From Microcoleus vaginatus PCC 9802 (lineage in GTDB: Bacteria; Cyanobacteriota; Cyanobacteriia; Cyanobacteriales; Microcoleaceae), in contig CP031740.1 in NCBI GenBank assembly GCA_022701275.1, forward strand, positions 3,111,001 to 3,175,000: DNA of 64,000 nucleotides, given 5' to 3'. Made by a program: the position numbers and the translations under genes. The notes beneath the pieces were generated by a model, which did no database searches, was not told where the DNA came from, and saw only the letters and a program-made list of their open reading frames with translations. Below are positions 44,219 to 53,786 of the stretch, one piece after another; the first letter of the stretch is position 1, and every line of letters starts with the position of its first letter.

Positions 44219-45607
44219 ATGGTAGCAATAGCAATTTTAGCTGCTGGACGCGGCACGCGCATGAAATCTGACTTGCCCAAAGTTCTACACGAATTGGGCG
44301 GTCGCTCGCTGGTTGAGCGAGTCCTGCAAAGTTGTCAAGAAATTCAAATTACCCGGCGACTTGTCATCGTCGGTTATCGAGGCGAACTCGTTAAAGAAGC
44401 TCTGATTAGAGGTCAAGAAATATCGGAGAAAATTTCTCAACTTCCTCCCCTAGAATTTGTTGAACAAACCGAACAATTGGGAACAGGTCACGCCATCCAA
44501 CAATTGCTGCCTCACTTAGAGGGATTTCAAGGAGACTTGCTAGTCTTAAATGGGGATGTACCTTTGCTGAGGGCAGAAACTATCAAACAATTGATGGCAA
44601 TTCACAAACAGCACCAAAACTCTGCTACTTTATTGACAGCTAATTTACCTAATCCTCAAGGGTACGGGCGAGTATTTACCGACAGTCAAAACTTAGTCCA
44701 GCAAATTGTCGAAGACCGCGACTGCACACAAGCTCAAAAGCAAAATCACCGAATTAATGCAGGGGTTTACTGTTTTCACTGGCCGGATTTAGAGAAAATT
44801 TTGCCAGAATTGAAGGCAGATAATGACCAAAAAGAATATTACCTAACTGATACGGTAAATTTCCTCAATCCGGTGATGGCGGTGGATGTGGAAGATTATC
44901 AAGAAATATTGGGAATTAACGATCGCAAACATTTAGCCACAGCTTGCGATATTTTGCAAACGCGGGTAAAGGACAAATGGATGACGGCGGGAGTCACGCT
45001 GCTCGATCCCAACAGCATTACGATCGACGATACCGTAGAATTGCAGCCGGATGTGGTAATTGAACCGCAAACTCACTTGCGGGGAAATACTTCGATAGCC
45101 TCTGGGAGTCGCATCGGCCCCGGCAGCTTGATCGAAAACAGTCAGATTGGGAACAATGTGACTGTGCTTTATTCGGTGGTTTCTGACAGTATGGTTGCTG
45201 AAAATTCGCGAATTGGCCCTTACGCCCACTTGCGGGGACACGCAGAAATTGGGGCGAACTGCCGCGTCGGCAATTTTGTAGAATTGAAAAATACTCAAAT
45301 AGGCGAGCGAACTAATGTCGCTCACTTGTCTTATTTAGGCGACGCGACTTTGGGAGAAAAAGTCAACATCGGTGCTGGGACAATTACGGCAAATTACGAC
45401 GGAAAAAACAAGCACAAAACTCAAATAGGCGATCGGAGTAAAACGGGTTCTAACAGCGTGCTGGTTGCACCGATAACTTTGGGGGAAGATGTTACTGTAG
45501 CGGCGGGTTCTGTGGTGACAGAAGATGTGCCGAATGATGGTTTAGTAATTGCCCGTTCCCGGCAAGTTGTCAAACCAGGTTGGAAGTTGAAAGAACCTCA
45601 AAAGTGA
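44219..45607 (+). CDS. glmU: Bifunctional GlmU (GlcNAc-1-P uridylyltransferase / GlcN-1-P acetyltransferase)
   Basis: Makes UDP-N-acetylglucosamine for peptidoglycan and outer-membrane glycans. N-terminal uridylyltransferase begins with [19 protein letters not shown] and has the E-Q-LGTGHAI and LNGDVPLL motifs; the C-terminal half is a left-handed beta helix with hexapeptide repeats ([18 protein letters not shown]) and the acetyltransferase [10 protein letters not shown] region. 462 residues, normal length. It is a single-gene unit with a hairpin at its stop codon. Confidence 0.96.
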   Translation: MVAIAILAAGRGTRMKSDLPKVLHELGGRSLVERVLQSCQEIQITRRLVIVGYRGELVKEALIRGQEISEKISQLPPLEFVEQTEQLGTGHAIQQLLPHLEGFQGDLLVLNGDVPLLRAETIKQLMAIHKQHQNSATLLTANLPNPQGYGRVFTDSQNLVQQIVEDRDCTQAQKQNHRINAGVYCFHWPDLEKILPELKADNDQKEYYLTDTVNFLNPVMAVDVEDYQEILGINDRKHLATACDILQTRVKDKWMTAGVTLLDPNSITIDDTVELQPDVVIEPQTHLRGNTSIASGSRIGPGSLIENSQIGNNVTVLYSVVSDSMVAENSRIGPYAHLRGHAEIGANCRVGNFVELKNTQIGERTNVAHLSYLGDATLGEKVNIGAGTITANYDGKNKHKTQIGDRSKTGSNSVLVAPITLGEDVTVAAGSVVTEDVPNDGLVIARSRQVVKPGWKLKEPQK

Positions 45608-45623
45608 ACGATTGTTCACTTTT
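45600..45623 (+). terminator. Hairpin overlapping the glmU stop
   Basis: AAAAGTGAAC (45600-45609) pairs perfectly with GTTCACTTTT (45614-45623) over a four-base loop, ending in TTTT. The stem starts within the last glmU codons, so it can act as an intrinsic terminator. A second AAACCCGGTTTC-type repeat follows at about 45720. Confidence 0.65.
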
Positions 45624-45787
45624 GAGATGATGAGTTTCCACCTGCGAGTTTCGCATTCGATACCAAAGAAACGGGGTTTTTATAACGGGGGCGATCGCGC
45701 TCTAGGAGAGATTTTGGTAAAAAACCCGGTTTCTGCGTAACTCGGCAAGCTTGAGAAATCGGGTTGATGGCGATCGGCTATTTTTTG

Positions 45788-46531
45788 TTATTTTTGCTGG
45801 TGCAGATAGTTGTTAATCGCTTTGGCGATTTTTTCTTGCTCGTAGAGACTCATAGTGCGGGGTAGGGAGATGCGAGAGCCTCCACAAACTAACAGTCTGA
45901 CTTCGTACCAAATGTCCTTATCCAGATCTTTTGTTCGATCGACTTCCACCCCATAAATCTCGCACAGAGAGTATTCAATTACTTTACTTGCCAACAAACC
46001 CCGCTGTTCCACACTCAAGATGTTTAAAGTTCCATCGAAGCTGTAGATTTCATTATTTCTCAAGACGATCACTGCGATTCCTGTGAGCAAAAATATGCCT
46101 CCTGTCCATCCCAACCAGCGCTCGTCTTGGCTTAAGCGCAGCAATCGGTTTTTTGCATTTTTAACAAAAAAATTGATGTCAGAAGCAACAGCGTCTTGGG
46201 TTCCCCAATTAGTGGAGTTAGCAGTAAAGGGAACATTGCCCGCAGAAGTCAGAAGTACAACTCTGGTTTTATACCCGCATCTTTGAACTTTAGCTCCCCG
46301 CAAAGAAGCAAGCTCAATTTCTTGGATTTTTGAACCCAGTAAATTCGATCGCACAATCTGGCAACTGCCTTGTTTTGCCTGCAATCGCTGGCAGCTCAGG
46401 GTTGCTTTATGATAATCAAAAGCCAGCCCGAACAGTCCAAAGGCCATGAATAAACAACTAGGCAACCAAAAATCCAATATGCTTTGAGTCTGAATTATTA
46501 ATTCACTTGCTGTTTGCTTGATTATTTTCAT
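45788..46531 (-). CDS. Membrane protein with two PH-like halves, function unknown
   Basis: A 247-residue protein with helices near residues 20-40 (LDFWLPSCLFMAFGLFGLAF) and 140-160 (WLGWTGGIFLLTGIAVIVL), each followed by beta-rich segments (CQIVRSNLLGSKIQEIELASLRGAKVQ; YSLCEIYGVEVDRTKDL). The layout suggests two membrane-linked bacterial-PH-like domains. Its second half aligns by eye with the next gene (46.9 kb), so the two are paralogues. No enzymatic motif. Confidence 0.7.
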   Translation of the reverse strand: MKIIKQTASELIIQTQSILDFWLPSCLFMAFGLFGLAFDYHKATLSCQRLQAKQGSCQIVRSNLLGSKIQEIELASLRGAKVQRCGYKTRVVLLTSAGNVPFTANSTNWGTQDAVASDINFFVKNAKNRLLRLSQDERWLGWTGGIFLLTGIAVIVLRNNEIYSFDGTLNILSVEQRGLLASKVIEYSLCEIYGVEVDRTKDLDKDIWYEVRLLVCGGSRISLPRTMSLYEQEKIAKAINNYLHQQK

Positions 46532-46917
46532 TTATCTCGCCCTTAAATTCCAAAAATGATGTTACAGATCGCCTTACTAACCCCGATCAGCCGAATTGTT
46601 AACTTATATATTATTTGAAGTCGTCCTCTGCGATGACCCCTTTTATTTTGGTAATAGGTTAGCACTAAAATTTCTGACAGGCCACCAATGTCGCGAGTTT
46701 ACCTGCTGCTGGGTTTAAGATAGCTTTCCATTATTTAAAATAGATGAATCTTAAAAATATATTAATTATGTTATAGGGAATAAAACGTTAGCTTCGCGCT
46801 CCGTAGGAAAGTAATCAGCCAGGTGAGTACAGGTTTACATTTTGTTACATTGGCAGGTTTATTTGCGCCTACTTAATTATCGTTAGTTATTAATTTGGGC
46901 GATTCCCTACAGGATAG
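46532..46917. other. 386-base gap, no gene recognised
   Basis: AT-rich DNA between the two paralogous membrane genes. No open frame, repeat or RNA signature was identified. Confidence 0.4.
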
Positions 46918-47343
46918 CTACGGTTCACGGACTTGCAGGCCAAATACATTGCTAAGCGTGCGATTATCCCTAATCGAGATATAGCTGCGAATCAAGTCAG
47001 CCATTTTGTGTTGTTCTGTTAGTGAATAGCTTTTTAAACAGAGGATATCGCCCCCGAACATCCACAAATCAACATAATAGCTACGATTTCCGTCGCTATC
47101 TCCTATTTCCTCTAATTCTACCGCAGAAATCTCGCGAGTTGGGCATTCGGTAACATCACGAAGCCATACACCCCGTCCTTTAATGGTCATTTTGCTAAAA
47201 GTTTTATCAAAAATATATGTTTCATCTATCGCACCGTCCAACAAAGACAGCGAAAATAACAGAAATATGCCTCCACCTATCCAATTTGAAGCTAAAATAA
47301 TCTGCAATAGTCCAATGACAATGAACGGAAAAATTAATATCAA
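46918..47343 (-). CDS. Short paralogue of the preceding membrane protein
   Basis: A 141-residue protein with an N-terminal hydrophobic stretch and IGGGIFLLFSLSLLDGAIDETYIFDKTFSKMTIKG, then YYVDLWMFGGDILCLKSYSLTEQHKMADLIRSYI. It matches the second half of the gene at 45.8 kb (WTGGIFLLTGI...CEIYGVEV...VRLLVCGGSRISL..YEQEKIAKAINNYL). It is either a natural half-length form or a truncated copy. Function unknown. Confidence 0.65.
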   Translation of the reverse strand: MILIFPFIVIGLLQIILASNWIGGGIFLLFSLSLLDGAIDETYIFDKTFSKMTIKGRGVWLRDVTECPTREISAVELEEIGDSDGNRSYYVDLWMFGGDILCLKSYSLTEQHKMADLIRSYISIRDNRTLSNVFGLQVREP

Positions 47344-47479
47344 ACCATCCCTGGTGCGGCAAGTTTAAATTGTTAGTTGAGTTGGTGGTTTCGTGAGAAG
47401 TTTCATCAGTTTATTTGGGATTTTTACAAAGAAGGTAAATTACTTATCTATCCGCTGTCTGCAATTTTTAATGCACGGA

Positions 47480-48106
47480 TTATTCTTTGACACTGCTTTG
47501 GACGATCGCACTTTTGGTGTTGTAAACAGCCTTGACAGCATAAGCATCGCCCGGACGTATCTGTAAAGCTCTGTTAAAATTTATTAAAGCGGTTTCATAG
47601 TCTCCCTGCCCGTAGTAGATATAACCGAGTTTCATCAATTGTTTGAAATCAGAATTTTGAGCAACAACACGAGCAGAATTAGGCTCATTTACACGTGCAG
47701 CAACAGTAGGAGATGGCTCGGCAGCAGGAGATGGCTCTTGAGAGAGGGATGGATAAGTGTTGAAATCAGAAGAAAAAGAAGATGGCGATTGCTCGTTCGA
47801 CCCCTGATCTACATTAGGCACAGAACCATCGGTTTGGAAAATACCTATGGCAGGTAATAATGCAATAATAATGCCTAACAAGAAATACACGAGGAATCCA
47901 GTAACTTGAAGTAAAAATTGTTTACTAACTTTTTTATAGCTCCAATTTTTAATATGAAATACCCATAAAGTAAAGACCACAAAAAAGTAAAGCACTTCCC
48001 ACGGAGTTGGTGGTTTAATAGCTTGAAATAACCCCCAAATATAACAAATAAAAATTAAAATAAAACCCAGACCGCCAAAAAACAAGACGATCGCAATACC
48101 AGGCAT
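47480..48106 (-). CDS. Membrane protein with C-terminal TPR
   Basis: A 208-residue protein with three or four hydrophobic segments in residues 1-90, a Ser/Pro-rich linker (SPSSFSSDF..PSPAAEPSPTVAARV) and a C-terminal tetratricopeptide repeat (LGYIYYGQGDYETALINFNRALQIRPGDAYA). The TPR would bind a protein partner. It is convergent with nothing nearby and separated from the previous gene by 136 bases. Function unknown. Confidence 0.75.
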   Translation of the reverse strand: MPGIAIVLFFGGLGFILIFICYIWGLFQAIKPPTPWEVLYFFVVFTLWVFHIKNWSYKKVSKQFLLQVTGFLVYFLLGIIIALLPAIGIFQTDGSVPNVDQGSNEQSPSSFSSDFNTYPSLSQEPSPAAEPSPTVAARVNEPNSARVVAQNSDFKQLMKLGYIYYGQGDYETALINFNRALQIRPGDAYAVKAVYNTKSAIVQSSVKE

Positions 48107-48221
48107 TTTCTATTTATTCCCTTGGTGTATAATTATTTAGCAAACTGTAAAGGTAAGGATTTCGGCACATTTTTAACCTGAAACTCTTTCCGCTGTTTGC
48201 TGTGTTAAAAATAGATTAGCG

Positions 48222-49019
48222 GTGACAACAGTTCGATCGCGCCCAGCGAATTTTAGGATTTTGGTTAGGATTTGGACTAGGAACTCGATCGCGACTGCCG
48301 CAAATGATACCCTCTACCCGCGATCGACCCGAAGAACCATTTGCACGGGGGCAAGCAACGGCTGGGACATCCAAAAGCTTTATACCGACTTGGCAAATGC
48401 CAAACAAGAATTAGCCCCCCACACCAGATGAGGGCTGACACCCGTAGAAAAGCGGCATCTGTGTAGCTTGTTGTGCGGCTACAGCCCAGCGGAAATTGCG
48501 GTTTTTCTCAACAAACAAATCAAAGGTGTCGAAGTTGATTTGTCAAAAACTTTGTACCGATACATAGAATTATTGACAAATCGGCCGCGAAATGAGCTCA
48601 AAAATGAGAGAGATGCGATCGACTGACTGGAAATAGCCGGATATAAAACGCAGGCAAAAACCTCAACCGGCGCCATCTTAAAAGCCACTCTTCACCATTC
48701 AGGCAGGATTTTGTCTGCAGCTATCAGTCCCGACGGACAATTCCTCGCAACGGGTTCAGAGGACAGTACAGTGAAAATTTGGAGTTTGCACAGCGGGGAA
48801 CTGCGGCAGACGATTTTCGGACATTCAACAGCGGTATTGCTAATGGCTTTCAGTCCCGCCAGCAAAACGCTGCTGACACGATCGCGCACGGGCACAGTCA
48901 AACTCTGGAACCTGCAAAACGGCGAACTGCTGAAGCATTTGGCAGACGTGTACCGCCATGAATCAGTCGCCGTTACGCCATCATGCCTATGGGTTTTATC
49001 TAGCATCTATTGGTCATGA
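48222..49019 (+). pseudogene. WD40 regulatory-protein pseudogene with two in-frame stops
   Basis: One frame from about 48222 keeps a recognisable cyanobacterial N-terminal module (NGWDIQKLYTDLANAKQELAPHTR, then LTPVEKRHLCSLLCGYSPAEIAVFLNKQIKGVEVDLSKTLYRYIE) but carries TGA at 48429-48431 and TGA at 48624-48626 (Trp in relatives). WD40 repeats follow from 48711 (SPDGQFLATGSEDSTVKIWSL; GTVKLWNLQNG). The similarity stops near 48955, where a recombinase tail in another frame begins. Only about two WD40 units are left. Confidence 0.8.
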
Positions 49020-49122
49020 CACCAGAGCTATTCAGGCTTATCTGGGACACAAGAATATTCAACACACTATTGGCTACACGGAGTTATCGCCAGACCGCTT
49101 CCAGAATTTCTGGCTCGACTGA
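48958..49122 (+). pseudogene. C-terminal fragment of a tyrosine recombinase
   Basis: 54 codons from ATG 48958 give LRHHAYGFYLASIGHDTRAIQAYLGHKNIQHTIGYTEL. This is the catalytic end of a XerC/D- or Fim-like integrase: H..., the GHK/H..H pattern and the nucleophilic Tyr (in GYTEL). The N-terminal two thirds are missing; the frame begins in the middle of the WD40 pseudogene. It therefore cannot be active. Confidence 0.8.
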
Positions 49123-49449
49123 AACTATTTTTGGTTCAAAATCTCTACAAATCAATGGTTTCAACTGCCTTGCTTTACAAAATTTTACAACCTGTCCTCT
49201 TTTGCGCGTATCCCGGCTGAACCCCATTGAGAGTGTGGTTTAATTAATGTCTAAAAAGTTACACAAAATTTTTTTGGTTCTAAAAAGCTTTCACAGCAAT
49301 GGTTTTAGCCTATCTTGCCTCGGTTAACAGCTTCGGTAGCTCCTCCCCACCCTGCAATTTTCTTGACATCTTCCTTAAGAAGGAGGTAGATTTATTTATG
49401 TTGTAGTAATGCTACTTCGGTTTTTACTAATATCCCTAACTAGACTCTG
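49123..49449. other. 327-base gap, no gene recognised
   Basis: AT-rich sequence between the recombinase fragment and a secreted-protein gene. AAGAAGGAGGTAG near 49376 is a strong ribosome-site sequence not followed at the right distance by an extended frame. Nothing else was identified. Confidence 0.4.
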
Positions 49450-49848
49450 ATGATGAAAAATCTATACAGCTTGCCTTCCTTAACAATGAATTATTCAGTT
49501 CCAATCGCTAAAATCTTTCAGACTTTAATGGTTACTACGGCCTTAGCCTTACCACTATCCGTAATGACAGCAAAGAGTGTTTTAGCGAAAAGTTTGGAGT
49601 TTAGGGTTACTAACAATACCGCTACTAATATAACAACATTTCAGACCTCTCCCACAGGAATAAATGATTGGGAGGAAGACATTCTTGGTATAGATATACT
49701 GAGACCGGGAGAATCTACAAACATAATTATTTCCGACAGTCGGGATGTCTGTACTTACGATATCAGAGCTGTTTTTGATGATGGGGAAGAAAGTATAAAA
49801 TATAAAGTTAATCTTTGTACACTAGAAACCTTTACGTTCAACGACTAA
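49450..49848 (+). CDS. Small secreted protein, function unknown
   Basis: Up to 132 residues with a signal peptide (VTTALALPLSVMTAKSVLA) and a small beta-rich mature domain (LEFRVTNNTATNITTFQTSP; PGESTNIIISDSRDVCTYDIRAVFDDGEE). The two mature cysteines (CTYD and LCTLE) could pair. The start may be ATG 49450, or ATG 49486 (MNYSVP). The neighbouring DNA is decayed mobile-element sequence, so expression is uncertain, but the frame is intact. Confidence 0.7.
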   Translation: MMKNLYSLPSLTMNYSVPIAKIFQTLMVTTALALPLSVMTAKSVLAKSLEFRVTNNTATNITTFQTSPTGINDWEEDILGIDILRPGESTNIIISDSRDVCTYDIRAVFDDGEESIKYKVNLCTLETFTFND

Positions 49849-50062
49849 TAACGCAAGTTGCTAGTTATGCGAAGCGGTTTCCGAGCGCGTAGCGCCTGTC
49901 GTCGGGCGCTACGCGCTGTCAAGCTGTTCAATAAATCGCGATAAGATGCTTCGATTGAGTCATTTAAGCCATACAATTGGATCTAGGAATAGAATTTGGA
50001 TACTTTAAGGCTGGCTGAAAAAATTGCTATTTATGCAATCGTACTCCCTTCCCGCTGTAAGA

Positions 50063-51257
50063 TTATAGAATCACGTTGTATATCTGCTGAATTGTCTTTG
50101 CGATTTGACTTTGTGTCTGCAATTGTTCCGTTTCAAATAATTCTTTTATTCGTTTTTCTACCTCTTCTATGCTCGTTCCCACTCGCAAATGGTGTAGTAG
50201 CCTCAGTCTTAGTAAATGAATTAGAGATTCTGCTAGATTGAAGTTCGGTGAGTAGGTTGGTGTATAAATTAACTCTACTGTGATATTTTATTCTATCTCT
50301 GATGCTATTTGTTCAGCTATTAAATATTTCTTGATCTTCTTTCTATGGGTCGAATTATTATCCAACAATATCGTTATATGATGCGCTTTTTATTTGATAC
50401 TTGGTGGGCACAATTCTCCTATATATAATGCTATATCTTCGGTTTGGGCTGTAGGTGATATAGCCTTTCTCAGAAAGATGGAGTACGTCGAAACCCTGTG
50501 TTGTCAAGCTTTTGAAGTTGAATTGTGTACCTCATCTACCCAAGAACCGCTATAGTCTGACAAACTTTTTTCCGCTTATAGCATCTACCGCTAAAAGTCT
50601 ATTCAGCTTCTCTCTTTTTTTCCCTTCATTTGATGCCACTTCTGGTCGCGTATTTTTTTCGACCCATCCATAGTATAGGCTTGGTCGATTCGTGACTGCA
50701 AATTCATCCAAAAATACTATTCTATTCCCACTCTTTCTCTCAGCTATTTTTTTTAGGACTTCCACATACTCCTTCTGTTTCTCTGGCGATCCCTTTGCCT
50801 AATCTCGATGCGCTTTTTGATGAGATATATTTAGATCGGCTAAAATTTCAGAGATTCTCGACGTTTTTAGGTCTACTTTCCACCGTTGCTTTATTACCGC
50901 CGCCATGATTTTTCCTGTCCAAATTTCTCTGTCTATCCCATACTTTGTTGGTTTCTCCTCTAAAATCATTCTCTTTAATTCTTGCCGTTTTTCTTGATCC
51001 AGTCTTGATTTTACCTGGTGCTTGATTGGTTAGACTATTCCCTATAACCCGATTTCTAAGTAGGGTTTGACCCCTCTTGCCAATGTTAGATCTGTGCAGC
51101 CTAGTAGCTTGGTCACTTCTGTACGACTTTTTCCTTCACTTAGATGCCTAATTGCCGATAACCTTTGCCTGATATAGGATTGCTGATTATTGTAGTACAG
51201 TCGTTGCCGCTGCTTTTTCTCTAGCCTTACCAACCGCAATTGTTGGCTCAGATTCAT
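50063..51257 (-). pseudogene. Decayed IS630-type transposase
   Basis: Minus-strand pieces in several frames read, in order: RLSAIRHLSEGKSRTEVTKLLG (HTH); MILEEKPTKYGIDREIWTGKIMAAVI; a second segment with VFLDEFAVTNRPSLYYGWVEKN (first Asp); ITILLDNNSTHRKK (second Asp); and VELIYTPTYSPNFNLAESLIHLLR (Glu) to a stop at 50063. Stops and frameshifts occur at about 51054, 50825 and 50540. It is a different lineage from the IS at 30.3 kb. No clear terminal repeats were found. Confidence 0.8.
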
Positions 51258-51489
51258 TTCTATTACTCCCTTTTTTTTTCATTTTACCTCTATCTATATT
51301 CTTTGGGCGGGAAGAAAGTAAGCATCGCCAGATGAATTGTAGGGAAACGGCACAGCGCCGTTTCCTGACTGTCGATAATATCCATTCTGATGCCACCATA
51401 TTTGATATAAAACTAACGCCGATCGAGATACCCAAATTATTCAAAAACTCGGGTATCTGAACCGCATACTGACAATTTATATCGCTTTT

Positions 51490-52425
51490 TTAAGCAATAA
51501 AAATCAGCTTTCCCTTGCTCATTTCCAAAGTATCGCCCATTTCCATACCGTTGTGAAAAGCACCCAAAATCACCTCGCTAGTTTTGCCGAAAGCGATCGC
51601 CCCGCTAGCATCAATTCCAATTGCGCCAAAATCCCGTTGACGTTCGTCAGCTTCAGTAAAAGAACGCTCAAAAGCAGCTTTCAAACTCAAACCATCCGTT
51701 ACCCGAATCACAATTCGCGGGGCCAAACACTCGTCCATAATGTGCTCGCCAATCCCCGTACAGCTTACCGCCGCATTTCCAGTCGCGTAATTTCCCGCCG
51801 GCATCGCCGAGTCGCTAACCCGGCCAATCCGCTCAAAACCCTTGCCGCCAGTCGAAGTCCCAGCAGCCAAGCGTCCATTAACATCCAAAGCTACGACTCC
51901 GATCGTACCCATACCAGCCGGTTCCGCCACCACGTCAGCCATTGCTTTGCTAAAATTGCCTTGGCGTTCCTGCATCCACTCGTGCAAGCGCAAATCCGTC
52001 ATCGGATCGTAAATCGGCAATTGAAGTTCTCGCAGCAATTCCGCCGAACCAAAATCAGAGAGAACCCGATCGTCCGAATGCTGCAAAAATTGAGCAAGTT
52101 CGATCGGATGTTGAACGCGAGAAACATTAATCGCCCCGCTGAAACGCTGCATCAAACCGTCCATCAGCGAAGCACTCATCCGAATTTGACCGTCCGACTG
52201 CACCACAGAACCAGTACCGGCATTGAATCGCGGGTCATCTTCCAACAATTGGCAGCCCCGCACCACTGCATCTACGGCACTTGCACCGTCTTTCAGCAGC
52301 GGATAAACTTCCTCCAAAACATCGTAAAGCGATTTCCGCACCGCCTCAATTCCGCCTTTACTATGTAGAGAACTGCCCGCACCGCCGTGAATAACTAACT
52401 TTGGTTGCACTTGTTGCGATGCCAT
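51490..52425 (-). CDS. iaaA: Isoaspartyl peptidase / L-asparaginase (plant-type Ntn hydrolase)
   Basis: A 311-residue Ntn-hydrolase precursor that cleaves itself into two subunits. VIHGGAGS near the N-terminus, FNAGTGSVVQSDG and the self-cleavage site GTIGVVALDVNG with nucleophile Thr are diagnostic; GGKGFERIGRVSDSAMPAGNYA and TGIGEHIM follow. It removes isoaspartyl peptides and asparagine, for instance during cyanophycin breakdown. ATG 52423-52425. It is a minus-strand single gene next to DUF2256. Confidence 0.95.
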   Translation of the reverse strand: MASQQVQPKLVIHGGAGSSLHSKGGIEAVRKSLYDVLEEVYPLLKDGASAVDAVVRGCQLLEDDPRFNAGTGSVVQSDGQIRMSASLMDGLMQRFSGAINVSRVQHPIELAQFLQHSDDRVLSDFGSAELLRELQLPIYDPMTDLRLHEWMQERQGNFSKAMADVVAEPAGMGTIGVVALDVNGRLAAGTSTGGKGFERIGRVSDSAMPAGNYATGNAAVSCTGIGEHIMDECLAPRIVIRVTDGLSLKAAFERSFTEADERQRDFGAIGIDASGAIAFGKTSEVILGAFHNGMEMGDTLEMSKGKLIFIA

Positions 52426-52496
52426 AATTTATAACCTAATACCTAAAATTTTTCCTTTGCAATCTTAGCTTCGATCGAGCAACTTGCCCTAAATTC

Positions 52497-52652
52497 TTAA
52501 TCTTGAGCCGCCAAACGGCGGCGACGACAACGTTCGGAGCAGTATTTGACCTCATCCCAGCAGTCGGCCCATTTTTTGCGCCAAGTAAAAGGTCGATCGC
52601 ACACGGGACACATTTTTGTCGGTAAATCAGATTTCGATCGTTGCTTGGCCAT
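52497..52652 (-). CDS. DUF2256 small zinc-finger-like protein
   Basis: 51 residues: [19 protein letters not shown], then [11 protein letters not shown]. Four cysteines as CPVC and CSERC plus conserved WRKKW are the DUF2256 signature; it probably binds one zinc. The frame is shorter than 60 codons and easily overlooked. ATG 52650-52652. Function unknown. It is divergent from trmJ. Confidence 0.92.
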   Translation of the reverse strand: MAKQRSKSDLPTKMCPVCDRPFTWRKKWADCWDEVKYCSERCRRRRLAAQD

Positions 52653-52742
52653 GCTAATTTGGACATTACATTAGTTAGTGATTAAATTTTAATCAAAACA
52701 AACAAAACAACCAATTTCTGCCTAACACCTCCCCAAATAAAA

Positions 52743-53531
52743 ATGCTCGAAACGGCCGACGCCAACATCCGAATCGTCTTAGTCGAACCTGCAGGCCCAT
52801 TGAATGTTGGTTCTGTTGCCCGCGTCATGAAAAATATGGGTTTGCACCAATTAGTTTTGGTAAATCCCCAGTGCGATCATTTAGGGGAAGAAGCCCGACT
52901 GATGGCTGTTCGCGCCGCCGACATATTGGAAACTACCAAAGTAGTCGAGAGTTTGCCCGCTGCTTTGGTAGGGTGTGTCAGAGCGATCGCAACTACAGGG
53001 GATGATTGTCGATCGTTGCCAACACAACTAGAAGAACCCGCAGATGCCTTGCCTTGGCTCCTTGAAGCCCCCAGCGCCCTAATTTTCGGCCGAGAAGACT
53101 GCGGGTTGACCAATGCCGAATTAAACCGCGCTCAACGCTTGATCCGCATTCCCAGCAGCGATGCCTACACTTCCCTAAATCTCGCCCAAGCCGTCGCTAT
53201 CTGCTGCTACGAACTATACAAGTCAGTTGTCAATTGTCAGTTGTCAGTTGTCAGTGGCCAGAAGGAATCGGCTCCCTTGGAAAATTTAGAGGGATATTAC
53301 CAGCAACTAGAAACGCTGTTACTCAAAATAGGATATTTGCAGCAGCACACAGCAGCAAGCCGGATGGAAAAATTTCGGCGTTTGTACAACAGAGCCTATC
53401 CGACAGTGGATGAAGTCGCCATGCTGCGGGGCGTCCTCCGCCAAACAGAATGGGCAATCAAAACTTACCCACAAGAGGCAAATTCTGATACTCTGGATGG
53501 GGCGTTGCCGGAAAATCCAACGGATAGCTAG
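52743..53531 (+). CDS. trmJ: tRNA (cytidine/uridine-2'-O-)-methyltransferase TrmJ-like (SPOUT)
   Basis: A SpoU/SPOUT methyltransferase: IVLVEPAGPLNVGSVARVMKN at the N-terminus, SALIFGREDCGLTNAEL (SAM knot) and IPSSDAYTSLNLAQAVAICCYEL, the motif order of TrmJ, which modifies position 32 of tRNAs. A block of about 12 residues (SVVNCQLSVVSGQ) at 160-172 is encoded by heptamer repeats and is not expected in the family; it follows the SAM knot, where an added loop is tolerable. The dimerisation region follows. Confidence 0.88.
   Translation: MLETADANIRIVLVEPAGPLNVGSVARVMKNMGLHQLVLVNPQCDHLGEEARLMAVRAADILETTKVVESLPAALVGCVRAIATTGDDCRSLPTQLEEPADALPWLLEAPSALIFGREDCGLTNAELNRAQRLIRIPSSDAYTSLNLAQAVAICCYELYKSVVNCQLSVVSGQKESAPLENLEGYYQQLETLLLKIGYLQQHTAASRMEKFRRLYNRAYPTVDEVAMLRGVLRQTEWAIKTYPQEANSDTLDGALPENPTDS
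53222..53256. repeat. Heptamer tandem repeat (TTGTCAG-type) inside trmJ
   Basis: Five consecutive variants of TTGTCAG/AATTGTC run through the coding sequence in frame, encoding SVVNCQLSVVSG. Short heptanucleotide tandem repeats are common between cyanobacterial genes but rare inside them. Confidence 0.8.
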
Positions 53532-53786
53532 GAGAAATGCTGATAATTGGGGAGGTGAGATTGAGGATTTTTTTCACAGAGAACTTTCCTGCCCCCACTT
53601 GTCACCTTCATAACAGGGTTTCTTGACTAAAAACCTAAGCTTTGCGATAATTTGCGAGCAATAAACTTGGTTGCTGATACCATGCAGCGTGTGGGGCAAA
53701 TCTAAAATCTAAAATCTAAAATTGATTGGCTGGCAAGCTGAAAAATCTTAAACTTGAAATTTACAGTAGTGATGAAGGAGTAAGAC

